The notes beneath the pieces are model-generated. The model had not been told where the DNA came from. It ran no database searches and saw only the letters and a program-made list of their open reading frames with translations. From assembly GCA_015272395.1 (NCBI GenBank), contig JACYLQ010000033.1, positions 310,001-374,000 of the forward strand: a DNA stretch of 64,000 nucleotides. Reading direction: 5' to 3'. Position numbers and translations under genes: made by a program. Below are positions 1-8,629 of this stretch, piece after piece; within the stretch, counting starts at the first letter, position 1; every line of letters starts with the position of its first letter. The DNA comes from Calothrix sp. C42_A2020_038. Lineage in GTDB: Bacteria > Cyanobacteriota > Cyanobacteriia > Cyanobacteriales > Nostocaceae.

Positions 1-117
1 ATTAACTCTATTACGTTACTTATTTACCAATCTAAATATTAATATTAATTATCAAGATAAAATAATTAAATAAATATAAAATATATGATATAAATGACAA
101 AAATGTGGTATACGCAG

Positions 118-162
118 AATAGGTGCCTTACCTTTTTTTAGAATTAGGTGGGGCACCTATTA
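118..162 (-). terminator. Long hairpin downstream of the pentapeptide gene
   Basis: The arms AATAGGTGCC and GGCACCTATT pair over 10 bp. They extend with an internal mismatch to ACC/GGT, and the loop carries a run of T/A. The hairpin lies 5 bp beyond the stop of the minus-strand pentapeptide-repeat gene, so it is placed to end that transcript. There is no long T-run after the stem, so it may be a processing or repeat hairpin instead. Confidence 0.45.
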
Positions 163-166
163 ATGA

Positions 167-772
167 CTATTCGCGTCTTTGGGGATTCTCTTGGGTTAAC
201 TGCTCGGTTGAGCAGACAGTACCACGCGCGCTCCCTTCAATCTTGAATCTTTCACAATCACGTTTTTGGGCACGCTGTAATGACCAACCATAAGGTTTAT
301 CGGCAGTGACGGTACTACCTGGCATCGTTGTTAAACGGAAGAATGCACCTCGGAAGTTGGTCATTTGTAACCTGGCTCCTCTGAGGTTTGCTCCTTCAAG
401 GTTAGCACTCATCATACTGGTAAAGCTCAGATTCGCGTTTTCTAGTGATGCTGATTTTAATAGCGCACCTGTAAAAGAAGCGGCGGTGAGATTAGTATTA
501 TTTAATACAGAGCCTTCTAGATTTGCACCAGTCAGGTCAGCTCCTGTTAAGTTTGAACCACTGAAATTAGCGCCTTTAAGATTGGCATCGCGTAAGATTA
601 CCCTAGTTAAATTCGCTTGGCTTAAGTCGGCGCCGCTCAAATCACACCGAGGACAGTTACCTGTAGCCTTGAACTGTTCTAAATCTTGTTGATTTAGCGC
701 TCTAGCTTGTTGAGTTAATCCCAAACAAGCTAACACAACTAAAGTAGCAAAACCAAAAAGTTTTTGTTGCAT
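167..772 (-). CDS. Secreted pentapeptide-repeat protein
   Basis: About 201 residues from the chosen ATG. The N-terminus (MQQKLFGFATLVV, ending QARA) reads as a signal peptide. A short segment with a C-P-R-C pair follows, then about a dozen A(D/N)LxX pentapeptides (DLSGADLSQANL and similar), which fold as a right-handed quadrilateral beta-helix. The C-terminal tail has two more cysteines (RDCERF, GTVCST), so a disulfide-bonded periplasmic protein is likely. The frame stays open upstream to 889, but that extension puts a second hydrophobic stretch before the signal peptide, so the internal ATG at 772 is preferred (808 is possible). The role is unknown, as for most cyanobacterial pentapeptide proteins. 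A terminator-like hairpin follows the stop. Confidence 0.85.
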   Translation of the reverse strand: MQQKLFGFATLVVLACLGLTQQARALNQQDLEQFKATGNCPRCDLSGADLSQANLTRVILRDANLKGANFSGSNLTGADLTGANLEGSVLNNTNLTAASFTGALLKSASLENANLSFTSMMSANLEGANLRGARLQMTNFRGAFFRLTTMPGSTVTADKPYGWSLQRAQKRDCERFKIEGSARGTVCSTEQLTQENPQRRE

Positions 773-1111
773 ATTTTTTACAATTTTACCAACCGTGCGT
801 ATAGCCATACTTACATATACGACTTTTTTCCCAAATAATAGGAATAAAGGCAATGTAAATAAATAGTAAAGAGACAATAAAGTATACACTTACATTATTT
901 GTATTGGTAAGATAAGTGTAATTTAAAAAACTAAAGCATTATTAATTGCATGTAAATACTGGGGTTTACACGCTTGTAAAAATGAAGAACTTGTTAAATA
1001 AGTGTGAAAATACGATAAATTACTGTGTCTGAACCACCGAATCCGCGACATAAAGATTAGAATAAAGGTAACTACGAAATATACAGAAACTCTATAGTCA
1101 AGCTTTATGTA

Positions 1112-1140
1112 ATCCCCTAGCCATTTTATGGCTAGGGGAT
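1112..1140. repeat. Perfect 13-bp stem-loop
   Basis: ATCCCCTAGCCAT and its exact complement are separated by three T's. No T-run follows on either side. It may be a dispersed cyanobacterial hairpin or an RNA structure ahead of the kinase gene to its left. Confidence 0.6.
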
Positions 1141-1218
1141 GAATATTATGAATACACTCTCGCAGGATGAGGCGAAGGTGTAAATATACAGCAAATTGCA
1201 TGTTGATGCCATAGATGT

Positions 1219-1242
1219 AGAGACGTTACACATAACGTCTCT
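1219..1242. repeat. GTAGAGACGTTA-type palindromic repeat, copy 1
   Basis: The 10-bp arms AGAGACGTTA / TAACGTCTCT enclose CACA. Related copies lie at 5286, 36495, 52983 (degenerate) and 59891. Three copies are preceded by a variant of CAGCAAATTGCATG, so the conserved unit is larger than the palindrome. It lies just after the stop of the minus-strand kinase gene. Confidence 0.75.
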
Positions 1243-1266
1243 AAAGGATTTAGGTTTTTAGCTACT

Positions 1267-3081
1267 TTACTTCCATCCTAAAAGTCTTAGCCAAGGCACT
1301 ACCAAATAATGGCTGATAGCTAAGTAGAAACTTAGAAAGATTGCTAAAAGGCAGAAAAAGATTACTTTCGGCGCCAGTTGAGATGCTTCGGGGTAGAGTA
1401 GAAAATCGAATGTACTAGGCGATAAAATACTAAGGTTTATTAGGAGTGCGAAAGTAGTAGCTGTACCAAAAGCACTGATCACTGAATGAACTAAATGGTG
1501 GCTACGTAATCCTAAACCGAGAGTCAGAAATGAAACAGCAATTAATATCAGTCCCATTAATCCTTCATTGACAGGTTTGGGAGTAATATTACTTATATTT
1601 GACTGCTTAGTGATAGCAGCTAATACTACCCATCCCAAGCCATAGCCAATAATACTCATAACGGAAGCGATAAAGTAACGCCGTTTTTGCCCAAATGCTC
1701 CACTAATTGTTAGTCCCCAAGCAGTTCCTAAACCAGCAACGGCAAATAAGATGATTTCTGACCCTGTTATACTGGCTGCGTCATTAAATACTCCGAGTAG
1801 CTGGTTAGCCACATATACTGACAGTTGTTTTCCCCAAATAGTATTATTGGCAAGTGATAAACCACCGATAGCACCAACACTGGCGCCAATACCAGCTAAG
1901 AGCATTGCCCAAATGGTACTTAAGCAAGCAAGAATAGTATTAATAAACGTTTTGACTGTAAAAATTACTGTTTGAGAAGTCGCTTGTGCGAATGCAGTTA
2001 TAATTTGTTGGATTGTTTGTTTAAACTGCTTCCAAAAGTTTAATATCGGTGAATTTTTTGTGTGATTAACTTTGTGAGTAATTTTACTGATTGTGTTTTG
2101 AACGTTTTGTCCAACTTGCGAAAATACTGATAAAGCAGGTGCTGCTTGGGAAATACTAGCTAATCTCTTCTGAATTGATGTTGCAGACGAAGGACGAGAA
2201 CGTACATCAGGTTTAACCATTTCATCGAGCAAGTCAGCTAATTTTGGCTTGACATCGACTAAATGGCGCCAGCGTAATTCTCCAGTAATCGGGTCTTCTA
2301 AATCGGCTGGGTTTTTGCCAGTAAGTAATTCTATCATCGTTCGACCGAGGGCATAAAAATCCGCTTGCGGTCCAACATTAGTACCAGTCAGTTGTTCAGG
2401 AGGACTATAACCCGATGAAAATAACCGTGTTGACCGATTTGGAAATCGCAGCATTGCCGAACTAACTTGCTTAACTCCACCAAAGTCGATTAATACTAAC
2501 TGATCACCACGGACTGAACCCCGCGAAAAGGCGCCAGTACGTAGCATGATATTAGAAGGTTTAATATCACGGTGGATAATTTTGCGGGAATGTAAGTGGT
2601 TGAGAATATCAATGGCTTGAAGCAGCCAATTGATTATTAAAGCTTGTGGACAACCTTGTGGGTAGTGCTTTTGAATTTCTTCCAGCGTTAACCCATCGAT
2701 TTTTTCCATCACCAAACACGACAGTTTACGAAGTTTAGGGTATGAAAACTCGACTTGAAAGTGCCCACAAATATCAACAACCGGAACTCCAGGGTGCTGG
2801 AGGTGACATAATATTTCGGCTTCTTGCACGAACAGTTCCAGTGCTTTGGGTGAATCTTCGATTAAGACTTTTAGCACTTTTTCTGTTTGTGTAATTGTGT
2901 CCCAAACCGTATAAATTTGGGCAAAACCGCCAGAACCTAATGTTTGTAAAGGCACATAACGCTCAAGCAGCTGTAGATTGGCGCCACAGCTATTGCAAAA
3001 CTTATTACCCCAAGGTTGCGGATAGGGACGCGCACACTCAGGGTTGATACAGTGAATCGCACTCTTTTTAACCTGGGACAC
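1267..3081 (-). CDS. Membrane Ser/Thr protein kinase with N-terminal zinc ribbon
   Basis: 604 aa from a GTG start. C11, C16, C29 and C32 form a four-cysteine zinc ribbon. The Hanks-type kinase domain spans about residues 42-310: glycine loop GSGGF (49-53), lysine K71, helix-C glutamate near E87, catalytic H170-R171-D172-I-K174, N177, and D199-F-G. All core catalytic residues are present. From about 370 to the end there are roughly six hydrophobic segments and no extracytoplasmic domain, so the protein looks like a polytopic membrane kinase. The architecture is typical of cyanobacterial Spk-like kinases; the substrate is unknown. Unlike the two kinases at 47.9-52.1 kb, it keeps the catalytic-loop lysine (HRDIK). 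Confidence 0.88.
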   Translation of the reverse strand: MSQVKKSAIHCINPECARPYPQPWGNKFCNSCGANLQLLERYVPLQTLGSGGFAQIYTVWDTITQTEKVLKVLIEDSPKALELFVQEAEILCHLQHPGVPVVDICGHFQVEFSYPKLRKLSCLVMEKIDGLTLEEIQKHYPQGCPQALIINWLLQAIDILNHLHSRKIIHRDIKPSNIMLRTGAFSRGSVRGDQLVLIDFGGVKQVSSAMLRFPNRSTRLFSSGYSPPEQLTGTNVGPQADFYALGRTMIELLTGKNPADLEDPITGELRWRHLVDVKPKLADLLDEMVKPDVRSRPSSATSIQKRLASISQAAPALSVFSQVGQNVQNTISKITHKVNHTKNSPILNFWKQFKQTIQQIITAFAQATSQTVIFTVKTFINTILACLSTIWAMLLAGIGASVGAIGGLSLANNTIWGKQLSVYVANQLLGVFNDAASITGSEIILFAVAGLGTAWGLTISGAFGQKRRYFIASVMSIIGYGLGWVVLAAITKQSNISNITPKPVNEGLMGLILIAVSFLTLGLGLRSHHLVHSVISAFGTATTFALLINLSILSPSTFDFLLYPEASQLAPKVIFFCLLAIFLSFYLAISHYLVVPWLRLLGWK

Positions 3082-3206
3082 AACCGCTCTCAGACACTGG
3101 CTTAGTTGATTGTACTAAACACAGGGTAACGCGAACTGTGACTGGTTAACTATTGTTAAGCTACTTAGGGTGTGTTTGTTACAAAGTTTCTACGCAGACC
3201 ACAAAC

Positions 3207-4814
3207 CTACCAGCTACCTTCCTCCCAAGTTATCGGCAAAGTATAATCCGAGATAGAAGAGAATTCTCGATTTTTATCGCTAGTTTCTGCATCTAATACT
3301 TTAATCACCTTATTATAAATATCTTCAGCTTCTTGTAAGGAGTCGCCAATGCTTGTTAAACCTAATTTACCAAACTGCGATAAACACCCCATCAGATGAA
3401 ATACAGTTCCTGTTTCGGTACCAGAGTCAAAGTGCAAGCGGTGATGGGCAATAATGTCCATTAAGTCGTTAGGCAATAGTCCTTGATAGCGGTCTTTTTG
3501 TAAGTTGTCGGTGGCAATATAGTATTTTGGGCGCCCTTGTTGGCTGTAAAATAAGCCAGTAGAAAGATTATAACGACCGTTCGTTAGTAGTTTTAAAGTC
3601 ATAAATGGGTGGGTTGTACCACCTTTTCGCAGGTTGATTTCGATTGCTTGAATATCCCACTCACCGTTTTCTTTCAAGACGGTGATGAAGTCAACACCAT
3701 AACGTTCCAAAGCACCTTTATCTGCTAAGTTTTTACCGATTTTTAAGCCTAACTGCTGTAAGTGTAACCTGTAAGCTTCATCTGCTGGAAATCGACAACC
3801 TAAGTATATTTGCCCATCTGGTCCACCCAAAATTTGGTCGTGAGTAGACAAGATTTCAACTTCTCCTGTAGGGGTAATTCTTCCTTGCACACTAGGAGAG
3901 CGTTTGATTTCTCCTTCTATAAATGCTTCGACGATGGCGCCAAGTTCAACAATACGACGAGAGAAATTATCCCATGTTTCTTGAGTAGCTTGAAAGCGCA
4001 GCAATTGAAAATTCTCTAAAATAGTTGCAACTCGCTCTGCATGGGTAGCATTCGGTGGCGCCAAGTGAGATATTGGTCGCAGGTCTAAAAGCGCGTTGCC
4101 TTCACCAGAAATACCTTCGTTGAGTTTGACAACCATACGTTGCAGTGTTGGTTGACGTTCCCATAACTCAGCAGCAACTTCAGCTAAATCGTCTGCACTT
4201 CTGGCCAAACCACTTCCATCAGGATGGGGAACATTTGATTCTGCGAAAATTTGCCTACTGCCACTTTTTGTTCCCCAAATCTGTAACTCCGGAGCAGGAG
4301 CATATAAAGGTACACCTAACTTGACTGATAATTTTGCTTCCCAGAGTGTGGCATTATAACATGTCAGAAAGGCTTTATTTAATCGTAAAGCTTGTCGAAT
4401 TCGCTCAAGTAAGCGAGGACGTTCTAAGATTTTTTGACTGAGGGGCTTTTGCGATGAGTCGTAGGCAGATAATAACAACAAACGATTACGTGCGTGAGAA
4501 AAAGGAATTCCTGGTAAAAGCTGTAAATAATAATCGATGATACTCGGATGTAAAGGCATCGAAGTCACGTAAATTAATCGTGTCCGAGGATTTCTTAATC
4601 GAATTAAAGAGAATAATAATCGTTCTTCGTAATGTTCACAACCTTCTATTTTCTTAAGCTCGCGTTGGTCAAGACTTAGAGAGGGGATAACGAGAATATC
4701 AGCATCGCTGTTGTCAAACAACTCAACAGTTTTCCAGCGTTCACGTAAAGTTAACTGCAATTCATGGAATTGATCAACCCGGTCAATTACATGTGAGCTA
4801 TCAAAGGTTTGCAT
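3207..4814 (-). CDS. Pre-ATP-grasp / PGM1-related peptide ligase-like protein
   Basis: 535 aa, ATG start. It resembles the cyanobacterial family annotated as peptide ligase PGM1-related, with a pre-ATP-grasp N-terminus, an ATP-grasp core and a PGM1-type C-terminus. Visible ATP-grasp elements are MVVKLNEGISGEGNALL (nucleotide-binding lysine and small loop), then EAFIEGEIKRSP, then AIEINLRKGGTTHP, whose E and N should hold Mg-ATP. PGM1 is the ligase of pheganomycin biosynthesis that joins an amino-acid derivative to a ribosomal peptide. By homology this enzyme should activate a carboxylate as acyl phosphate and attach an amine. No precursor peptide or partner was recognised: the flanks are a kinase and a long gap. 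Substrate unknown. Confidence 0.75.
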   Translation of the reverse strand: MQTFDSSHVIDRVDQFHELQLTLRERWKTVELFDNSDADILVIPSLSLDQRELKKIEGCEHYEERLLFSLIRLRNPRTRLIYVTSMPLHPSIIDYYLQLLPGIPFSHARNRLLLLSAYDSSQKPLSQKILERPRLLERIRQALRLNKAFLTCYNATLWEAKLSVKLGVPLYAPAPELQIWGTKSGSRQIFAESNVPHPDGSGLARSADDLAEVAAELWERQPTLQRMVVKLNEGISGEGNALLDLRPISHLAPPNATHAERVATILENFQLLRFQATQETWDNFSRRIVELGAIVEAFIEGEIKRSPSVQGRITPTGEVEILSTHDQILGGPDGQIYLGCRFPADEAYRLHLQQLGLKIGKNLADKGALERYGVDFITVLKENGEWDIQAIEINLRKGGTTHPFMTLKLLTNGRYNLSTGLFYSQQGRPKYYIATDNLQKDRYQGLLPNDLMDIIAHHRLHFDSGTETGTVFHLMGCLSQFGKLGLTSIGDSLQEAEDIYNKVIKVLDAETSDKNREFSSISDYTLPITWEEGSW

Positions 4815-5528
4815 AGTATTTATCCCCTCATTTATTGATTTAAATCTCCCAACAGACGCGCGAAGGTTAGTTGAATGTAGAATATATTACTTAAATTTCT
4901 AACAAGAAACTAATCTTGACAATTATCCCAAAGAAGCAGTTTGAGGTTTTTAGATTCCCTCTAAGATTTTCGACGCGCACAAAACAAAAGTGGTCGTGAA
5001 TCTCAATTACCCGGTAATGTAGACAACAAGCTTGTTTCTCTACTACTTTGATTATGTCCTAAGATTGATGTATTGGATATTTTCCCTAATATTTTTCTAA
5101 TATATTTATGTCAAAAGAACGATTACTTACTGGCAAAATTAAGCTTAGATTGTAAATATAAATTTACAAACAAATGTTTACCTGAGTCGATTTGTTGAGT
5201 AGATAACTGTTGTCAGATTGTAAAGGTATAGTTATCGGTGTGAACTGACAGAATCTTTTATTACAGCAAATTGCATTACATGTAAAGACGTTACATGTAA
5301 CGTCTCCACAGGATGTAACATCAGGACAAAATTTTGGATATTATCTATGTGCCTTATGTACTTAGAATTTGCTGTAACTTGTTTGAACTTGATAACAATT
5401 AGGTAATACCAGAATTAGCTGGCAATAAAAATGGGAACACACATGTGAAATCACCTTGGAAAGAGTAATCAATCCAAGGTTTACTTTTGAACTTTTGGTG
5501 ATAATTAATTAGTCGTCGGGTTTGATTT
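4815..5528. other. 714-bp divergent intergenic region
   Basis: Separates the leftward ligase gene from the rightward dehydrogenase gene, so it must carry both promoters. No gene is seen. It contains the GTAGAGACG-type palindrome at 5286-5305, flanked by CAGCAAATTGCA (5266) and its partial inverse near 5367, and a short inverted repeat ACCTTGGA/TCCAAGGT near 5454-5481 just before the dehydrogenase. Confidence 0.6.
5286..5305. repeat. GTAGAGACGTTA-type palindromic repeat, copy 2
   Basis: A perfect 20-bp palindrome, AGACGTTACA followed by its complement. It is preceded by CAGCAAATTGCATTACATG and followed by CCACAGGATG, the same surroundings as copy 1. Confidence 0.75.
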
Positions 5529-6383
5529 ATGCCACAAGAACAATTACAGCCACCCCAGTCTCAAGAGCTACCAGGGTCGGAAGCGCAAATGACACCTAAA
5601 CCCCAAGCTGATGATTCCAAGTATCGGGGTAGCGGAAAATTAGAAAATAAAGTCGCGTTAATTACAGGCGCCGACAGTGGTATTGGGCGTGCAGTCGCAA
5701 TTGCCTTTGCTAAAGAGGGTGCAAACGTTGCAATTCTTTACTTAAGTGAACATGAAGATGCGAAAGAAACCAAGCATCTAGTGGAGAAATATGGTAGTCG
5801 TGCAGTGACTATTGCTGGTGATATTGGTAACGAATCTTTTTGTCAGCAAGCCGTGAAACAAACAATAGATGAGTTTGGCAAGCTTGATATTTTAGTTAAC
5901 AATGCTGCTGAACAGCACCCACAAAAGAATATTGAAGATATTACGGAGGAGCAATTAGAAAAAACCTTCCGTACAAATATCTTTTCAATGTTTTTTCTCA
6001 CAAAAGCGGCAATTAAGTACCTGAAAGAAGGAAGCGCTATTATCAACACAACTTCAGTAACAGCCTACAGAGGTAGTCCGCAACTTCTTGATTACTCGTC
6101 AACTAAAGGCGCAATTGTAGCCTTCACTCGTTCACTATCACAAAATTTAGTCGAAAAGGGTATTCGCGTCAATGCTGTTGCACCCGGCCCAATTTGGACA
6201 CCTTTAATTCCCGCAACATTTCCTGAAGAGAAGGTGGAAACTTTTGGTAAACAAGTGCCAATGCAACGAGCTGGGCAACCCGAAGAAGTGGCGCCGAGTT
6301 ATGTATTCTTAGCATCAGATGATGCTTCGTATATGACAGGTCAGGTTTTGCACCCAAATGGCGGTGCTGTGATTAATGGTTAG
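5529..6383 (+). CDS. SDR-family NAD(P)-dependent oxidoreductase
   Basis: 284 aa. A Pro/Gln-rich N-terminal extension (about 35 residues) precedes a classical short-chain dehydrogenase: cofactor motif TGADSGIG (46-53), NNAA (124-127), and catalytic S176, Y189 and K193. The extension (PKPQADDSKYRGSGKLENKVALITG) matches the YghA/general-stress glucose-ribitol dehydrogenase-like subgroup, which reduces or oxidises small carbonyl compounds; the physiological substrate is usually unknown. It is a single gene with its own upstream region and is followed by a hairpin. Two GGCGCC sites lie inside it. Confidence 0.9.
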   Translation: MPQEQLQPPQSQELPGSEAQMTPKPQADDSKYRGSGKLENKVALITGADSGIGRAVAIAFAKEGANVAILYLSEHEDAKETKHLVEKYGSRAVTIAGDIGNESFCQQAVKQTIDEFGKLDILVNNAAEQHPQKNIEDITEEQLEKTFRTNIFSMFFLTKAAIKYLKEGSAIINTTSVTAYRGSPQLLDYSSTKGAIVAFTRSLSQNLVEKGIRVNAVAPGPIWTPLIPATFPEEKVETFGKQVPMQRAGQPEEVAPSYVFLASDDASYMTGQVLHPNGGAVING

Positions 6384-6401
6384 TATAATCTATCCCCCTA
6401 A

Positions 6402-6426
6402 CCCTCTTTCCTTGAAGGAAAGGGGG
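6402..6426 (+). terminator. C/G-rich hairpin after the SDR gene
   Basis: CCCT-CTTTCC and GGAAAG-GGGG pair around TTGAA, 19 bp past the stop, followed by AATTTGAATTATTT. The sequence also belongs to a dispersed family (CCCTTCCCTT...AAGGGAAGGGG) seen near 6940, 26290, 29585 and 36181, so it may be a repeat used as a terminator. Confidence 0.5.
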
Positions 6427-6534
6427 GAATTTGAATTATTTCAACCGCAAGAAGGATGGCTGAAAAAGTAATTATTGTTAACCTATTAAAAATAGAAAAA
6501 AATAGAAAAAATATAAAACTTAAAGGATAAAATT

Positions 6535-6792
6535 ATGGCATCTCTAGAAAAATTACAAGGAACAGAACTAGTAGATTGCGCGCGTGCGAATGCCAAACAA
6601 GGAATAGAAACAGCAGCGCGACAATGTGGTTATGGTGATAATCTGAACGAGTTTGCCAGAGACTTAAGAAAAGCCTGTAAAGATATGAATTTGCAGGTCA
6701 AAGAACTAAGTGAATTAATAACTGACCAAGACATGATACTTGACATCGGTAGCGGTGAAGTTGTGGCGCCAGATACAGCAAGTCAATTATAA
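6535..6792 (+). CDS. Small conserved cyanobacterial protein, function unknown
   Basis: 85 aa, acidic, soluble and probably mostly helical (MASLEKLQGTELVDCARANA...). It has three cysteines but no recognisable metal motif. A good ribosome-binding site (AAAGGA, about 8 bases upstream) supports the ATG. No family is recognised with confidence; the size and composition fit a small cytoplasmic protein. It stands alone between the SDR gene and the convergent polysaccharide cluster. Confidence 0.75.
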   Translation: MASLEKLQGTELVDCARANAKQGIETAARQCGYGDNLNEFARDLRKACKDMNLQVKELSELITDQDMILDIGSGEVVAPDTASQL

Positions 6793-6835
6793 ATTACGAG
6801 TTCAGTAACTTATAAAAAATTAATTCTTCATATTG

Positions 6836-7010
6836 TGGAATGGGCATTGCTCGTTCCACTATCAGGGCAAGCAAGGATGCCTACCCTGCAAGGTAAGCCT
6901 TAAACAAGGAAAAGGCTTTGAAACTATTATTTTTTTGTTCCCCTTCCCTTGTAGGGAAGGGGCTAGGGGTTAGGTTTTTAGGTTAAAATCGATACTTTTC
7001 AAAATGTATG
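6836..7010. repeat. Composite of two dispersed repeats
   Basis: Lies between convergent genes. The first part (TTGTGGAATGGGCATTGC...) is a degenerate copy of the GAACAGGC family. The second (about 6930-6995) contains CCCCTTCCCTTGTAGGGAAGG, a hairpin, and runs into GATACTTTTCAAAATG. An interrupted copy of the second unit lies at 36181-36375. Confidence 0.55.
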
Positions 7011-7026
7011 GCGCCATGCAACCTAC

Positions 7027-8454
7027 TTAATATGCACCTGTTTTGTTAAAAACAACTCCAACAGTTTTGAATAAAATTTTCAAGTCTAGCCACACTGACC
7101 AGTTTTCAATATAACTTATATCTAATCTCACTCCCTCTTCAAAATTATCAATATCCGAACGTCCGGAGACTTGCCATAATCCAGTAATACCAGGCAGGAC
7201 TTCTTGCCGAATAAAGTGCATGGTTTTGAAACGTTCTACATCACGCAGGGGGAGAGGACGTGGACCAACAAGACTCATTTCACCTAAGATTACATTGAAC
7301 AACTGTGGTAATTCGTCAAGACTATAGCGACGTAAAAATTTACCAACTTTAGTAACGCGGGGGTCATCTTTGAGTTTGAATAGTACTCCATCTTTGATTT
7401 CGTTTCTTGCTTCGAGTGCAGCTTGGAGTTTTTCGGCATTTGTCACCATTGTTCGGAACTTCCAGATTTTGAACTTTTTACTGTGTAGTCCCACTCGCTC
7501 TTGTCGAAAGAAAATTGGTCCGGAAGAGTCAAGTTTGATTAGTATGGCAATACTTAAGTAAAGTGGTGAGAAAGCGAGTAATAAGATTGTCGAACAAACT
7601 AGATCAAAAATTCGTTTTACCCAAAAATCAGTACCTGCGAGGATAGGCGCCGGAATAGCTAGGCAAGGAATGTCGCCAAGCATCCAAACTTGAGATTTCG
7701 GGTGATATAGTTCGCGCGTTGTTGGTAGGATGCGAATCGTGATACCAGCAGTATAAAAGTGCCAGCAGATATATAAACGGTTTTTGATTGAATTCCAAGA
7801 AACAAAAGCTTCTACCACACTTAGTTGGCGTAGATACTCAAAGGTTTGCTCACGGTTTGCTAAATCAAGACTACTGGAGTCAGCAACACCCAGAACTGTG
7901 TAACAATTTTCTTTCTGAATTAGGTGAACCTGTTCATCTTGTTCCTCTGCATCTGTAATTAGGAAAATGGCGTGACGGACAGCACCTTTGTTGCGGAGAA
8001 GATTTGTACTGGTGTCGAAGAGGAAACGAGAAGTACAAATAAAGATTACAGATAGGAGCCAAGAGAGTATGAAAATTGAACGAGATACATATACTCTAGG
8101 TGCATAGAGAAAGCCGATTAACAATAGCAAAATCGAGGAAAATGAAATCGCTTTAATAACGCGCGTATAGTTACGACGGTTAGTACCTGCTTTGTATAAA
8201 CCAGACGTGACAAAGATACTAATTCCAACAGTGACGTTCAGTAAAAGGAAAGATGCTTCTTGTGTCCACGGTGAATAAATTGGAGTGCCAAAACGTATTG
8301 CTAATTTCCATGCTAAAGCCAAACATACTGCATCCAAAAGCATTAATGTAATTACCCGAAGTAATCGAACTATTAATCCTCGCTGAATTTGGGTGCCTCT
8401 GGCTGACCTTAAATCTGGTTTAAGACTGACAACTGATAGTGGCTTGGATATCAT
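7027..8454 (-). CDS. Polyprenyl-phosphate sugar phosphotransferase (exopolysaccharide initiating enzyme)
   Basis: 475 aa from the ATG at 8454, which has GGTG about 8 bases upstream; a GTG at 8463 is the alternative. Four or five N-terminal membrane helices and a loose nucleotide-binding-like middle region lead to the bacterial sugar-transferase domain from about residue 280: KRIFDLVCS, FFRQERVGLHSKKFKIWKFR, DELPQLFNV with the catalytic Asp-Glu pair, LVGPRPL, and PGITGLWQVSGRSD. The family (WbaP/CpsE-like) moves a sugar-1-phosphate from a nucleotide sugar to undecaprenyl phosphate, the first step of polysaccharide assembly. It is the last gene of the cluster in transcription order. The sugar cannot be told from sequence. 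Confidence 0.9.
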   Translation of the reverse strand: MISKPLSVVSLKPDLRSARGTQIQRGLIVRLLRVITLMLLDAVCLALAWKLAIRFGTPIYSPWTQEASFLLLNVTVGISIFVTSGLYKAGTNRRNYTRVIKAISFSSILLLLIGFLYAPRVYVSRSIFILSWLLSVIFICTSRFLFDTSTNLLRNKGAVRHAIFLITDAEEQDEQVHLIQKENCYTVLGVADSSSLDLANREQTFEYLRQLSVVEAFVSWNSIKNRLYICWHFYTAGITIRILPTTRELYHPKSQVWMLGDIPCLAIPAPILAGTDFWVKRIFDLVCSTILLLAFSPLYLSIAILIKLDSSGPIFFRQERVGLHSKKFKIWKFRTMVTNAEKLQAALEARNEIKDGVLFKLKDDPRVTKVGKFLRRYSLDELPQLFNVILGEMSLVGPRPLPLRDVERFKTMHFIRQEVLPGITGLWQVSGRSDIDNFEEGVRLDISYIENWSVWLDLKILFKTVGVVFNKTGAY

Positions 8455-8629
8455 AATTTGCACACCATTTAAATGTATTAAGTTTAACTAATTGAATTAT
8501 TAATAATTCCCCCTAGGATTTAATTCATTACATATATCAATATTTTCGTAATTTTATATAGAAAAGTGATTTAACCACATCTCTATAATGTCTTATAAGC
8601 CAATATAAAATTAGCATTAAAAAACATTT

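Larger units (their letters stand above)
900..1266. other. Intergenic region with two hairpin repeats
   Basis: AT-rich gap between two minus-strand genes. It holds two near-perfect hairpins (1112-1140 and 1219-1242), listed separately, and no convincing gene. A 92-codon open frame on the minus strand (923-1201) runs through one hairpin and has no family signature. Confidence 0.6.

Noticed and set aside
306-692. 128-codon plus-strand open frame
   Set aside because: Exactly antisense to the pentapeptide repeats; its regular amino-acid pattern is a shadow of them.
923-1201. 92-codon minus-strand open frame
   Set aside because: Runs through a perfect hairpin, has no ribosome-binding site and no family signature.
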